Made by a program: the position numbers and the translations under genes. From Actinacidiphila cocklensis (GTDB taxonomy: Bacteria > Actinomycetota > Actinomycetes > Streptomycetales > Streptomycetaceae): 64,000 nucleotides of DNA. The stretch covers positions 124,001 to 188,000 of the forward strand of contig NZ_CAJSLV010000103.1 in the NCBI RefSeq assembly GCF_907177275.1. The letters run 5' to 3'. Under the pieces are notes generated by a model. It was not told where the DNA came from and searched no databases. It worked only from the letters and a program-made list of their open reading frames with translations. Shown here in pieces: positions 48,333 to 57,123 of this stretch. Position 1 is the stretch's first letter; each line of letters opens with the position of its first letter.

Positions 48333-49271
48333 TCAGGAGGACGGTCGCGCCTTCGCGGGAGTCGAGTTGTCCCCTCCGAGTTGAGTTCGCACGTCGCGGG
48401 GCACGTGCACGCCGTGCCTGCGCATGTTGGCGATGAACCGCGCGGCGAGCGGGTCGAGTGTGGTTGGGGTGACCGCCACCAGTTGCCTGACCCAGTGTGG
48501 TGAGAACGATCGGACCGCGCCCGGGAAACCGGCGCTGATCGCGCTCACCGGGCATACGGCGACCCCTAGGCCGGCGGCCGCGAGTTGCGGGGCTGCGACA
48601 GTCACCGATGTCCTCATCACAGGCTCCGGGCGGACTCCGGCCTTGGTGAGGGACCGGTCAAGCCACGTACTGAGGCCGTTGTCCGGAGCGAAGTGGACAA
48701 GGCGCACCCCATCAAGGTCCTGTACGCGGACGACGGGCTGTCGGGCGATGGGGTGATCCGTTGGTGCCGCAAGCACAATTTCCTCGTCGGCGACCACGGT
48801 GGCCGTGAAGCGGTCGGGCACCGGAGCGGGCATCAGCACCACGTCCGCTTCGTCGGCGTCGATGAAGCCGTGAAGCTCTTCTGCCGACGTGGATTCACGC
48901 AATGTGATCGTCACCTTGGGGTGACGGTGGTGCCACTCGCGAACGACCGGGGCGAGTACGGAGACGAGGCTCTGCGCGCAGGCCAACCGCAGCGATCCCC
49001 CGGTCGCCTCGCCGGCTGCGCGGGCCGACTGGACCGCGGCGGCAGCCGCCTCGATCGCTCGTCTGGCATCCGCGACGGCGGCGCGCCCAGCGGGAGTGAG
49101 CTTGACTCCCCTGGGTTCGCGGCGGAGCAGCACCATTCCTACCTCGCGTTCCAGCGCCGCGAGCTGGTGAGAGACCGCCGGCTGCGACGAATGAAGCAGC
49201 CGTGCCGCATGTGTGACCGACCCGGAGTCCGCGACCGCGACAAGGCACTCCAGCGCCCGAAGAGAAGGCAT
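48333..49271 (-). CDS. LysR-family regulator
   Basis: 312 aa. The N-terminal winged HTH is LRALECLVAVADSGSVTHAA, RLLHSSQPAVSHQLAALERE; the periplasmic-binding-like sensor domain follows (LRLACAQSLVSVLAPVVREW, DADEADVVLMPAPVPDRF, GLGVAVCPVSAI). It is divergent from the epimerase/SRPBCC genes, across a 134-base gap with an AT-rich palindrome, so it most likely controls those genes and itself. Confidence 0.93.
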   Translation of the reverse strand: MPSLRALECLVAVADSGSVTHAARLLHSSQPAVSHQLAALEREVGMVLLRREPRGVKLTPAGRAAVADARRAIEAAAAAVQSARAAGEATGGSLRLACAQSLVSVLAPVVREWHHRHPKVTITLRESTSAEELHGFIDADEADVVLMPAPVPDRFTATVVADEEIVLAAPTDHPIARQPVVRVQDLDGVRLVHFAPDNGLSTWLDRSLTKAGVRPEPVMRTSVTVAAPQLAAAGLGVAVCPVSAISAGFPGAVRSFSPHWVRQLVAVTPTTLDPLAARFIANMRRHGVHVPRDVRTQLGGDNSTPAKARPSS

Positions 49272-49288
49272 GCGAAAATTTTATCGCA
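49271..49288. promoter_or_regulatory. LysR-box-like palindrome
   Basis: TGCGA and TCGCA arms flank an AT-rich centre (AAATTTTA). It touches the LysR start codon and is the only AT-rich palindrome in the divergent gap. Confidence 0.6.
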
Positions 49289-49405
49289 GTCCGTCCAACT
49301 ATGAATCTTTTCGAGGGAATGGCTCGTGGCTGGAGACCGCTCCACCCCGTGAGTCCTTCTCGCCCGAAGCAGGCGAGGAGGCCGGTCTCGACGGAGGAGA
49401 GTTTC

Positions 49406-50338
49406 ATGGCACGAGCATTCGTCACGGGCGGCTCGGGGTTCATCGGCAAGGTACTGGTACGCAGGCTCCTGCAGGAGGGGCACTCGGTGGCTGTTCTGGT
49501 CCGCAGTGAGGCATCGGCCGCGAAGGTGTCGGCACTGGGCGCCGAGCCCGTGCGGGGCGAGCTGACCGACCCGACCACGTGGCGCAACGGTGTGACGGGC
49601 AGTGATGTGGTGTTCCACCTCGCTGCGGAGACGGACGTCACCGCTGATCGTGAGCGCCACGAGTTTGTGACGGTCCGCGGTACCCAGGCAGCCGTCGATG
49701 CGGCCCGCCACGCGCAGGTTCCCCGGTTCGTCCACTGCGGGAGCGAAGCCGCGCTCCTCGCCGGTGACCCGCTCGTGGACGTCGACGAGACCGCGCCGCT
49801 GCGACCCGACTCGGAAGCCGCTTACTGTGCGGTGAAGGCCGTGGCCGAGAAGATCGTGCTCAACGCGAACACCGCGGACTTCGCCACGGTGTCGATTCGC
49901 CCGAGGTTCGTCTGGGGTCCCGACAGCTTCCTCGTCGAAGGCTTGGCGGCGGCGGCGAAGGCCGGGCAATTCGCCTGGATCGGCGGAGGCCGACACACAA
50001 CTGACATCACGTTCGTCGAGAACGCCGTCGAGGGACTCATGCTCGGATGGCGGCGCGGCCGACCAGGTCAGGCCTACTTCGTCACCGACCGGCACCGTGT
50101 CACCCTTCGCGAGTTCCTGGAGACCCAGTTCGAGATCCATGGCGTCGGTGTCCCGATCCCCGACCTGGACGCCGAGACCGCCGCCCGCGAAGTCCCCGTT
50201 CCCGTTCGGTGGTTCCTCGGGCAGCAGTGCACTCTGCGGACGGACAAGGCCGTGGCCGAACTCGGATACGAGCCCGTTGTCTCGCACGCCACCGGCCTGG
50301 AGGCCGTCAGGAACTCGGTGGGTGTCAGCCACGCGTGA
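49406..50338 (+). CDS. NAD-dependent epimerase/dehydratase family (extended SDR)
   Basis: 310 aa. ARAFVTGGSGFIGKVLVRRL is the NAD(P) loop; DVVFHLAAETDVTADRE, catalytic Tyr/Lys in YCAVKAVAEKIVL, IRPRFVWGPD and DITFVENAVEGLML follow. It resembles the 3beta-HSD/dihydroflavonol-reductase branch acting on hydroxysteroid-like or polyketide ketones. GGAGGAGA precedes ATG 49406. It precedes two SRPBCC genes. Confidence 0.92.
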   Translation: MARAFVTGGSGFIGKVLVRRLLQEGHSVAVLVRSEASAAKVSALGAEPVRGELTDPTTWRNGVTGSDVVFHLAAETDVTADRERHEFVTVRGTQAAVDAARHAQVPRFVHCGSEAALLAGDPLVDVDETAPLRPDSEAAYCAVKAVAEKIVLNANTADFATVSIRPRFVWGPDSFLVEGLAAAAKAGQFAWIGGGRHTTDITFVENAVEGLMLGWRRGRPGQAYFVTDRHRVTLREFLETQFEIHGVGVPIPDLDAETAAREVPVPVRWFLGQQCTLRTDKAVAELGYEPVVSHATGLEAVRNSVGVSHA

Positions 50339-50389
50339 AGCGCCGTCCACGTTCAACCGGCATACGTCAAGAGTCATCTGGAGATTTCT

Positions 50390-50884
50390 GTGTTTGAAGC
50401 GATAAATTGGCCGGAAGCTCTGGCCCCCAATCGCTCCCCGATCCACTTCACCAACGACCTCGAGATCGAGGCCTCTCCTGAAACGATCTGGTCCCTGCTC
50501 GTGGACCCCCGAACCTGGCCCACCTTCTACCCGGGCGTCGAACATGTCCAGCTGCTTGACGGCCATGAATCGCTGCACCTCGGAACTCGATTCGAAACCA
50601 CCCTGGCCGGCCAGGACGTTTTCGCATCCGTACAGGAATTTCAACCTGTGACGCGTATCGCCTGGGGTGGTTACCCCAGGGCATCGGAAGCATCCAGGGC
50701 CTACCACGCTTGGATCATCACACCTACGCCGAGGGGGAGCCACCTCTGGACCGAGGAGACGATGCAGGGCCCGCTCTGGATCGAATTGGCGAAGCAGGAT
50801 CCTGAAGTCTTCTGGCGCACACACGAGAACCTTCTCGCGGCGCTCGCCAAGGTAGCGGCCGAGGGTGACAATCGCGCCGGCTGA
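50390..50884 (+). CDS. SRPBCC-family protein A
   Basis: 164 aa. HFTNDLEIEASPETIWSLLV, DPRTWPTFYPGVEHVQLLDG, FETTLAGQDVFASVQEF and GSHLWTEETMQGPLW show one START-like ligand-binding domain, as in polyketide cyclase/dehydrase-like proteins. Its nearest relative in the window is the next gene: both begin M(F/Y)(E/D)(A/K)(I/V)NWP. GTG 50390 follows CTGGAGA. Confidence 0.85.
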   Translation: MFEAINWPEALAPNRSPIHFTNDLEIEASPETIWSLLVDPRTWPTFYPGVEHVQLLDGHESLHLGTRFETTLAGQDVFASVQEFQPVTRIAWGGYPRASEASRAYHAWIITPTPRGSHLWTEETMQGPLWIELAKQDPEVFWRTHENLLAALAKVAAEGDNRAG

Positions 50885-51133
50885 CTCGCGGGTACAGCGT
50901 GCTGCCGAAGGCGGGAGTCCATACGCAGTACCAGCGGGGGACGGTCTTCCCGCGACATCTCCAGGGGCGCCCCCGCCGCGGACCGCCCACAGCCTCACGT
51001 CGAACCACAGCGATCAACTTCTCGAAGCGACCTGAGCTCTGCCGGGTGAACGGGCTGTCCGTCCAAACACCTCAGACAGCAGTTGGCGCATTGAAGCGTT
51101 CTCTCCAACCCGTTCGGGCAGGAAAAACAACGG

Positions 51134-51637
51134 ATGTACGACAAGGTGAATTGGCCCCAGCGGTACGACCCGAAAACGTCGGCTCTCTACGCGCTCAACG
51201 ATATCGACGTGAAGGCGCCGCCTGAAGTGGTGTGGAAGCTGCTCGTCGAGGCCGAGAACTGGTCGAGCTACTTTCCTCCCGAAGATCAGGTCAAGATCCT
51301 GGGCGATGAGACGGTACTGGAGCTCGGAACCACGTACAGCCGGGTGACGGTGGGATTTCCCATGACTCTCGACGTGACGGAGTACGAGCCCTTCACCAGG
51401 CTCTCGTGGGAGACGACGGTCGACGGCGACGAAACCGGTTCGAGCGCGTACCACGGCTGGGTGATCACGCCCACGAGAAATGGTTGTCACGTGCTGACCG
51501 AGGAAACGCAGCAGGGCCCCTTCTTCCTCGAGGAACTCGGCCACAAGCATCCCGGCGCGCTCTACCGCTATCACCAGGACTGGGTCGAACGTCTCGCCCG
51601 TGCCGCAGAAGCTGAGGTCGCGAAACCCGCGGCCTGA
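51134..51637 (+). CDS. SRPBCC-family protein B (paralogue of A)
   Basis: 167 aa. LNDIDVKAPPEVVWKLLVEA, ENWSSYFPPEDQVKILGDET, VTVGFPMTLDVTEYEPFTRL and GCHVLTEETQQGPFFLEELG parallel protein A along the whole length. The pair suggests a duplication, perhaps forming a heteromer. AGGAAAAACAACGG precedes ATG 51134. The 249-base gap between the two genes carries no ORF of note. Confidence 0.85.
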   Translation: MYDKVNWPQRYDPKTSALYALNDIDVKAPPEVVWKLLVEAENWSSYFPPEDQVKILGDETVLELGTTYSRVTVGFPMTLDVTEYEPFTRLSWETTVDGDETGSSAYHGWVITPTRNGCHVLTEETQQGPFFLEELGHKHPGALYRYHQDWVERLARAAEAEVAKPAA

Positions 51638-51841
51638 CACGCATACATACGCGGGCGTGAGCGAGGCCCTGACCTCGGGTATTCAAGGAGGGGGCTGCCT
51701 GATCGGTGGTCAGGCAAGCGAAAGGTGCCTCTGACCGGCAAGAATGAGGACTGTCGAAGTCCTTCTTCCTGCCACCGTCGGAGGCACTTCCCAGGCCGAG
51801 CCGACTTCGTAGCAGGTGCCCGGGGCCTGGTGACAGGAGTC

Positions 51842-51945
51842 ATGCGGTGTGCGCATGGGGGCGGCCTGACGCCCGGGGAGCGGGAGAAGCGGGAACGGCT
51901 TCGGCTGGAGGCAGCCGGGTGGTTCGCACGCGGGGACAGGTTCCG
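51842..51945 (+). pseudogene. IS630-family transposase, N-terminal remnant
   Basis: ATG 51842 opens MRCAHGGGLTPGEREKRERL then RLEAAGWFARGDRFRSVA, matching the N-terminal helix-turn-helix region of Streptomyces IS630 transposases (M.YP.GGGLT..... R...RLQAA.LF..G). The match stops where the ISAs1 relic begins, so the two are joined head-to-tail. Confidence 0.6.
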
Positions 51946-51949
51946 CAGC

Positions 51950-53007
51950 GTGGCCATGGCGCGGGGTGCGGTGCCGGTGCGCACTCGCGAGGCGTCCTCG
52001 CTATAGGTGACGTCTCTGACGTGGTGCAGGGCCTCAACCGACCAGTGGTTCTGCACGAGTTGGGCGAGTTGCGTCGGGCGGGCCTGCTCGGGCGACAGGC
52101 TGGTGACCGCGTAGACGGTCTTCGTCTGGACCTTGCCGGTCCTGCGGTGGGTGCGGCGGCGCTTGATCTCCATGGCCTGGACGGCCTGCGGGAAGAGCAG
52201 GCCGGGCTGGACGGTGCAGACCTTCAGGCGGCGGACCTCTCGGCGGCCGTGCCCGGCCCCAGCGGTGCGGGCCTGCAGCGGGATCTCCCGCCAGGGCAGG
52301 CGCCGCAACCACTTACGCAGCTTCTTCTGGTTTCCCTTGACGACCAGGAGGTAGTGGCCGCCGGCAGTGATGACGTGCTAGGCGTGGGGGCGCTGGGTGT
52401 GCATCGCATCGGCGGTGACGACGACGCCGCGCAGGTCGAGCCGGTCCAGCAGTGGGGCGAAGGCGGGGATCTCGTTGCTCTTCGCGGCGACTTGACGCTG
52501 GGCGATCACGGTCTGGCAGCCGTGCAGCGCGGCGGCGAGCAGGTGGACGGCCATGCCGTCGGTGCGGAATCCACGCACAGTCTTGCCGTCGACGGCCAGG
52601 CCGATCAGTGTCTCGCCGGGTTCGTCCACCGGGTCGGCGGCGTACCGGGCGAGCCAGGCGCCCACGGCGTCGTCCAAGGCGTCGCCGTCCAGACGAGCGA
52701 GGAGTCGTCCCAGTGTGGAGGCGTTCGGTGTGCTGGAGGCGAGCCCGAGCTGTTCGCGCAGGCTGGAGTCGGTATCGGCGGCGAAGCGGGCGATGGTGGC
52801 CAGGGACCTGGCTCCGCCGAGCATGGCGACCAGACACAGCGCGAGCAGGGAGCCCAGGTGGTAGCGACGGCCGCGGAACCGGCGGGGATCGGGTATCCGG
52901 CTCAACGTCTCCGCCAGGGAGGTGAACTGCTGCGGTTCCGGATCCGGGCAGGCGGAGTCGATGCCCTGGCAGTGGCGCTGCAGGACACCGCTCAGGAAGG
53001 ATGGCAC
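51950..53007 (-). pseudogene. ISAs1-family transposase with an amber stop and lost C-terminus
   Basis: From GTG 53007: VPSFLSGVLQRHCQG, SLAETLSRIPDPRRFRGRRY, IGLAVDGKTVRGFRTDG and VVVTADAMHTQRPHA, the ISAs1 pattern. A TAG at 52378-52380 interrupts the frame; directly after it the same frame continues HVITAGGHYLLVVKGNQKKL and HWSVEALHHVRDVTYSEDAS up to MATLRNL. The C-terminal end is replaced by the IS630 relic near 51950. It is inactive. Confidence 0.85.
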
Positions 53008-53026
53008 GCGAACGCAACCCCTGTTC

Positions 53027-53054
53027 TGATCAAAGGCTTCGAGAACCTTGATCA
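53027..53054 (-). terminator. Hairpin at the TetR/ISAs1 junction
   Basis: TGATCAAAGG (53027-53036) and CCTTGATCA (53046-53054) form a hairpin with one bulge. It overlaps the TetR stop codon and lies in front of the ISAs1 gene. It could stop TetR transcription or be part of the ISAs1 end. Confidence 0.4.
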
Positions 53055-53636
53055 TCGGCGCAGCGCCCGCGCGAGCGCGTCGACGGTCACACCGACGATC
53101 GCCCGGAGTTGCTCCGGGCTCGACCCGGCCCTACCCATCACCGCGAGAGACTGGTTCACGGCCGCTACGTGTACGGCGAAGTCCTCGGCGTTCTCGTCGG
53201 ACATTCCGCCAGCCTTCAGCGCGGTGCGCAGGCGCGGGCGCTGTAGGCCAAACAACTCTTTGACATGCTCTGCGACACTTGGGCTCAGCGTCGGACTCGC
53301 CATGACCGACTGGGCCATCAGGCATCCGTCGGGCACGGCGGGGTCGGCGATGCGCCCCAGGGTGACATCGAAGAACGCACGGACGGCGGCGACGGGGTCC
53401 TCGGCCGCGCACGAGAGGGCGGCGTCGAACTTGTCGCCGTAGCGCGTGGCGTAGCGATCCAGGCAGCGAAGGAAGAGCGCGTCCTTGTCGCCGAGCGAGG
53501 AGTAGATCGAGCTGCGGTTCAGGCCGGTCGCCCGGGACAGGTCGTTGAGCGAGGTGTCGGCGTAGCCGGAGCGCCAGAACTGGATCATCGCGGCGTCGAG
53601 CGCCGTGTCCATGTCGAACTGCTTCTTGCCTGCCAT
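53052..53636 (-). CDS. TetR-family regulator
   Basis: 194 aa. HTH: MDTALDAAMIQFWRSGYADT, LNDLSRATGLNRSSIYSSLG, DKDALFLRCLDRYATRYGDK, typical of the TetR branch near AcuR/NemR-like electrophile sensors. ATG 53636 is preferred because GGGAGG lies 9 bases upstream; ATG 53645 would sit on it. It is divergent from an epoxide-hydrolase-like gene with an 18-bp palindrome between. Confidence 0.9.
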   Translation of the reverse strand: MAGKKQFDMDTALDAAMIQFWRSGYADTSLNDLSRATGLNRSSIYSSLGDKDALFLRCLDRYATRYGDKFDAALSCAAEDPVAAVRAFFDVTLGRIADPAVPDGCLMAQSVMASPTLSPSVAEHVKELFGLQRPRLRTALKAGGMSDENAEDFAVHVAAVNQSLAVMGRAGSSPEQLRAIVGVTVDALARALRR

Positions 53637-53654
53637 GCAGTCCATCCTCCCATC

Positions 53655-53672
53655 TTGGACTGATCAGTTCAA
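53655..53672. promoter_or_regulatory. TetR operator between the TetR and hydrolase genes
   Basis: TTGGACTGATCAGTTCAA, an 18-bp palindrome with one mismatched pair and a perfect 10-bp core ACTGATCAGT. It lies 19 bases before the TetR start and 50 bases before the hydrolase start. Confidence 0.8.
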
Positions 53673-53721
53673 GACGTGCTAGCGTCGAATCACGGTCCAC
53701 CCGCCTTGATGGAGGATTCCC

Positions 53722-54621
53722 ATGACCAACCCCGTCCCCGCCCTGCCTCTGCATGACCTGGCCGGATTCACGCACCGCTGGGTCGACGCCGACGGCGTCC
53801 GCCTGCACGCCGTCGAAGGCGGTCGGCCGGACGGGCCGGCCGTCGTCCTGCTCACCGGGTTCCCGCAGACGTGGTGGGCCTGGCGAAAGGTCATGCCTGC
53901 TCTCGCCGATCGGTTCCGGGTCATAGCGATCGACCGGCCGGGCCAAGGCAATTCCGAGCATCCGGAGCTCAGCTACGACACGCACACGGTCGCCGAGCAC
54001 ATCCAGGCCGCTGTGAACGCTCTCGGCGTGCGGGACTACTGGCTCGCCGGGCACGACATCGGCGCCTGGGTCGCCTTCTCCCTCGCCCTGAACTACGAGA
54101 GCCGACTGCACGGGGTCGCGCTGCTCGACGCCGGAATTCCCGGTATCACCATGCCGGAAGCGATCCCTCTCGACCCGACTCTGGCGTTCAAGACCTGGCA
54201 CTTCGCGTTCCACGTGGTGCCCGATCTTCCCGAGACGCTGATAGCCGGCCACGAGCGGGAGTACATCAGCTGGTTCCTGAAGACCAAGTCCCTCGCGCCC
54301 GACGCTTTCGAGGAAGCAGAGCTCGACCACTACGGCGCGGCCCTCGCCGTCGATGGCGCCTTGCGCGCCGGCCTCGCCTACTACCGCGATGCCGCCGAGT
54401 CCGCGCGCAAGAACCACGCGGCGCTCGAGCAACGGCGACTGACCGCGCCCGTCCTCGGAATCTCCAGCAGCCACGGCTCGATCCCGGATATGGCGGCCTC
54501 CATCAGCCCGTGGGCCGAGAACGTGACCGGCGTCATCGTGCCCGACGCCGGTCACTACATCCCCGAGGAGCAGCCCGAGGCCGTCGCCGCCGCCCTCACC
54601 GACTTCTTCAGCGGCCGTTAA
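53722..54621 (+). CDS. Alpha/beta hydrolase, epoxide hydrolase/haloalkane dehalogenase-like
   Basis: 299 aa. The nucleophile is Asp112 in LAGHDIGAWVAF, which marks the epoxide-hydrolase/dehalogenase branch rather than Ser esterases. The oxyanion HGxP equivalent reads TGFPQTWWAWRKVM, and His278 lies in VPDAGHYIPEEQPEAV. The cap domain covers about residues 140-220 (FKTWHFAFHVVPDLPETL). GGAGGA precedes ATG 53722. Control by the divergent TetR through the palindrome is likely. Confidence 0.9.
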   Translation: MTNPVPALPLHDLAGFTHRWVDADGVRLHAVEGGRPDGPAVVLLTGFPQTWWAWRKVMPALADRFRVIAIDRPGQGNSEHPELSYDTHTVAEHIQAAVNALGVRDYWLAGHDIGAWVAFSLALNYESRLHGVALLDAGIPGITMPEAIPLDPTLAFKTWHFAFHVVPDLPETLIAGHEREYISWFLKTKSLAPDAFEEAELDHYGAALAVDGALRAGLAYYRDAAESARKNHAALEQRRLTAPVLGISSSHGSIPDMAASISPWAENVTGVIVPDAGHYIPEEQPEAVAAALTDFFSGR

Positions 54622-54689
54622 GTGCTCTAGCAGGAGGGCGATCCCCATTGCCGTCGGGGGCCCGTCAGTTACGGGCCCGCCCCGCGCGC

Positions 54690-55134
54690 CTACGGACGTG
54701 CCGTGAACCGCCCGTCGCCCCGCTTGTGCGGACAGCCCCGGGCGGCGAGCTTGGTCATCTTCGCCCGCAAAGGTTCCAGCTTGCCGTGTACCGAGGCGTC
54801 CAGCCCAAGCCGCGCGCCGACCGCCCTGACCTGCACCGGGCCGCCCGCCTCCCGCATGATCGCCAGGATCTTGCGGTAGTCGCCGGGCAGCCCGCCCTCG
54901 TCGGCCGCGTCGCCGCGGTGCGGGATGAGCAGGACTGCCCGCCCGGCCACCTTCGCCGATGCCGGAGCGACAGCCCGGCGTCGACCCGGGCCTGCTCGGC
55001 CAGGCGCTTCAACACTCCGCTCCGCGATCGCCAGTTCGTGCCGCTCGGCCTGCCTCCTGGAGTGGCTTGCCCAACTCCGCGGCGAGAGCGTCCAGTTCAC
55101 TCCGGTGGGCGGTGATCCGCTGCCGCTCCTGCAT
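54690..55134 (-). pseudogene. Conserved actinomycete hypothetical gene, multiply frameshifted
   Basis: ATG 55134 opens MQERQRITAHRSELDALAAE, LGKPLQEA; the next frame continues AERHELAIAER, a third LKRLAEQARV, and a fourth VAGRAVLLIPHRGDAADEGG, LGLDASVHGKLEPLRAKMTK and GDGRFTARP to the stop at 54690. Joined, these give a protein of about 145 residues found widely in Streptomyces, often near insertion sequences. Three frameshifts make it non-functional. Confidence 0.6.
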
Positions 55135-55493
55135 CCCCGCGCCTCCGCGTTCTCACGGTGTGCCGACCTGCTGACGGATCGTAGGCGGGGGTCGGTCGTG
55201 GGCGCAGCCGAACCCGGCATCCCGCCAGAACCGGACCTGCCCGATGATCTACACCATGGTCATCGGCCGCCGACCGCCACGAGTACCCAACTCGCCATTC
55301 ACGCCAGACCCGTGACCTGAGACTTCACGATGCACACCACTCAAGGGCGAATCGGGCAAACCGTCCGCAGCGACGCGTACACACGCGATCAGTTTATCTC
55401 GCTGGCTGAGAACGCATCAGCCCTGCAGCACAATCCCAGGCGCGGAGGGATTGTTAAGGCTCGTCGATATTGTGGGTGGGTGCTCTCGTTGAT
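55135..55493 (+). other. 359-base gap, nothing identified
   Basis: Lower in GC between about 55370 and 55500 (CGATCAGTTTATCTCGC, GATTGTTAAGGCTCG). No protein-like frame or hairpin of note was seen. Confidence 0.4.
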
Positions 55494-55982
55494 TTACTGC
55501 AGCGGGGGCCCGACATGCTCGGTATCGTACTTGACCGCAAGCGCCTCGATGCGCGAGTCATTGTCATTGATGACCCCGCCATTTTCCTGAGCGAGTGCGG
55601 CGATTTCGTAGAACAGCCCGTCCGGGCCGGCGGGCGCGAACATGACCAGGAACCTCGCCCGCTCGCGTCCGACCACCCGGGGCGCGTGGGCCGTTCCGCG
55701 CGGCACCATGACGAGCGTGCCAGGCCTGGCGCTTACCCGCTGGTCGCCGATCTGGAAGTCCATCTGGCCCTGGAGGACATAGAAAAGCTCCTCGCTGCTG
55801 TGATGGATATGAAGAGGGGGCCCGAAGCCGGGCTCCGCCGTCCCCTCCATCACGGCGATGGAGCCTGAGCCCTGGTCGGCGGTGACCTTGCCAACCAGGT
55901 TGGGGATCAGCAGGCCGTCGCCGGGGATCGGCAGGCCGTCGCCGGCCGGTAGGACGATCGCCCCATTTGGCAGGTAGCTCAC
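55494..55982 (-). CDS. Cupin-domain protein
   Basis: 162 aa, single cupin. Motif 1 is PPLHIHHSSEELFYVLQG with His/His/Glu metal ligands, and motif 2 PGTLVMVPRGTAHAPRV supplies the last His. The N-terminus is LPNGAIVLPAGDGLPIPG. Such proteins may be dioxygenases, isomerases or sensors; the substrate is unknown. GTG 55982 follows AGAAGGGAAC. The upstream region holds a motif shared with the azoreductase/TetR promoter, suggesting a common regulator. Confidence 0.85.
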   Translation of the reverse strand: MSYLPNGAIVLPAGDGLPIPGDGLLIPNLVGKVTADQGSGSIAVMEGTAEPGFGPPLHIHHSSEELFYVLQGQMDFQIGDQRVSARPGTLVMVPRGTAHAPRVVGRERARFLVMFAPAGPDGLFYEIAALAQENGGVINDNDSRIEALAVKYDTEHVGPPLQ

Positions 55983-56001
55983 GAGGTTCCCTTCTGAACG
56001 G

Positions 56002-56033
56002 AAGCGGACTTTACGTGCACCGCAAACGGACTA
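56002..56033. promoter_or_regulatory. AAGCGGACTT / AAACGGACT direct repeats upstream of the cupin gene
   Basis: AAGCGGACTT (56002-56011) and AAACGGACTA (56024-56033) are 22 bases apart. The same pair occurs at 58641-58666 between the azoreductase and TetR genes, so both promoters may bind the TetR at 58700. Confidence 0.6.
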
Positions 56034-56164
56034 TTGCCCGCTTGCTTGCGTCTCCGGAGGTGTTTTGGCTGAGCAGTTGACCATTGTCCTTCTTGGTCGG
56101 GTCTATCCGCAGCCGCTTCGGGTGGCTGCGGAAAGACTTAATTTCCAGTTCAGTATCAGGGTTC

Positions 56165-56312
56165 ACCTAGTGTCTCGTGATCCCGTTTGAGGACGTTCAC
56201 ACTGGAGAAGGTGCCACGGCGGATGGACTGCCGGGTGATAATGCCGGACCAGGTCTCTATCTGGTTGATCCACGATGACCCGAAGGGAGTGAAATGAAAT
56301 TGGATGTGGAGT
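56165..56312 (-). pseudogene. IS630-family transposase, C-terminal remnant
   Basis: The minus strand reads HIQFHFTPFGSSWINQIETW and SGIITRQSIRRGTFSSVNVL, the catalytic-Glu region of IS630/Tc1-like transposases (H.HFTP..SSW.NQVE.WF..IT.QSIRRGTF). The sequence before and after is unrelated. Confidence 0.8.
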
Positions 56313-56394
56313 TCTTCTCCGCCGCGAGCGCCACAGATCGCGGCTGGGTGGCCGATGTCGGCGTCTTCAGTGCGGATGGAGAAGGTGCGTATGG

Positions 56395-57033
56395 TCAGTC
56401 GCGGACGGTGAGGCCGATGGAGAAGCTGCTGCTGTGGACGGCCTTGCCGAACATGGCGCGCATCAACAACACGCTCGTTCCTTCGAGCCAACGAGCGCTC
56501 TTCAGGTCGCCGACGTCGAGCGGGCGCAGCGCGAGGGTCTCGACGAACAACGACACGCGCGCCTTGGCCTCGGCGTCGTCGCCAGCGATGAACACGTCCA
56601 GCGGGCGGGGATCCTCGGGCGTGTAGGCGGCCAGCACGTGGCCGAAGACGGTGTTGAACGCCTTGACGACGTGCGCTCCCGGGGGAGCGCACTTGGCGAT
56701 CTCCTGCGCAGCGGAACTGCCCTCTGGTGTAACCAGTCCCGTCAGGTCGGGATTGAACGGGTTGGTGATGTCGACGATCACCTTGCCCGACAGGGCGCTT
56801 CCGAACTGGCGCAGGACCGGTGCGGCGTGGGCGTAGGGCACGGCGAGGATGACGATGTCGCCGGCCGGAGCCGCGCCGATCGTCCCTGCCGTGGCGCCGC
56901 CGATCACCGCGGCCAGAGCGTCGGCCTTGGAAGCGTCGCGGCCGAGGACCTCGACCGCGTTGCCGCCCGCGAGTGCGCGGCTGCCCAGGGCGCGGGCCAT
57001 GTTCCCCGTCCCGATGATGCTGATCCTGCCCAT
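56395..57033 (-). CDS. F420H2:NADP oxidoreductase-like protein (second copy)
   Basis: 212 aa, paralogue of the protein at 46061-46684: ISIIGTGNMARALGSRALAG, DIVILAVPYAHAAPVLRQF, VIVDITNPFNPDL, VVKAFNTVFGHVL, VFIAGDDAEAKARVS and LRPLDVGDLKSARWLEG. It has an extra insert (AAYTPEDPRPL) before the VFIAGD motif. ATG 57033 opens the Rossmann motif and GAGAGCACACC precedes it. Upstream is a YceI gene 90 bases away in the same direction. Confidence 0.88.
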   Translation of the reverse strand: MGRISIIGTGNMARALGSRALAGGNAVEVLGRDASKADALAAVIGGATAGTIGAAPAGDIVILAVPYAHAAPVLRQFGSALSGKVIVDITNPFNPDLTGLVTPEGSSAAQEIAKCAPPGAHVVKAFNTVFGHVLAAYTPEDPRPLDVFIAGDDAEAKARVSLFVETLALRPLDVGDLKSARWLEGTSVLLMRAMFGKAVHSSSFSIGLTVRD

Positions 57034-57123
57034 GGTGTGTGCTCTCCTTCTTCTTCTCGATCTTTCGGTGTTCCTCGCTGGCGCCGGGTCAGGCGCACGG
57101 TCGAGGGATGGGCCGCGTTCAGT

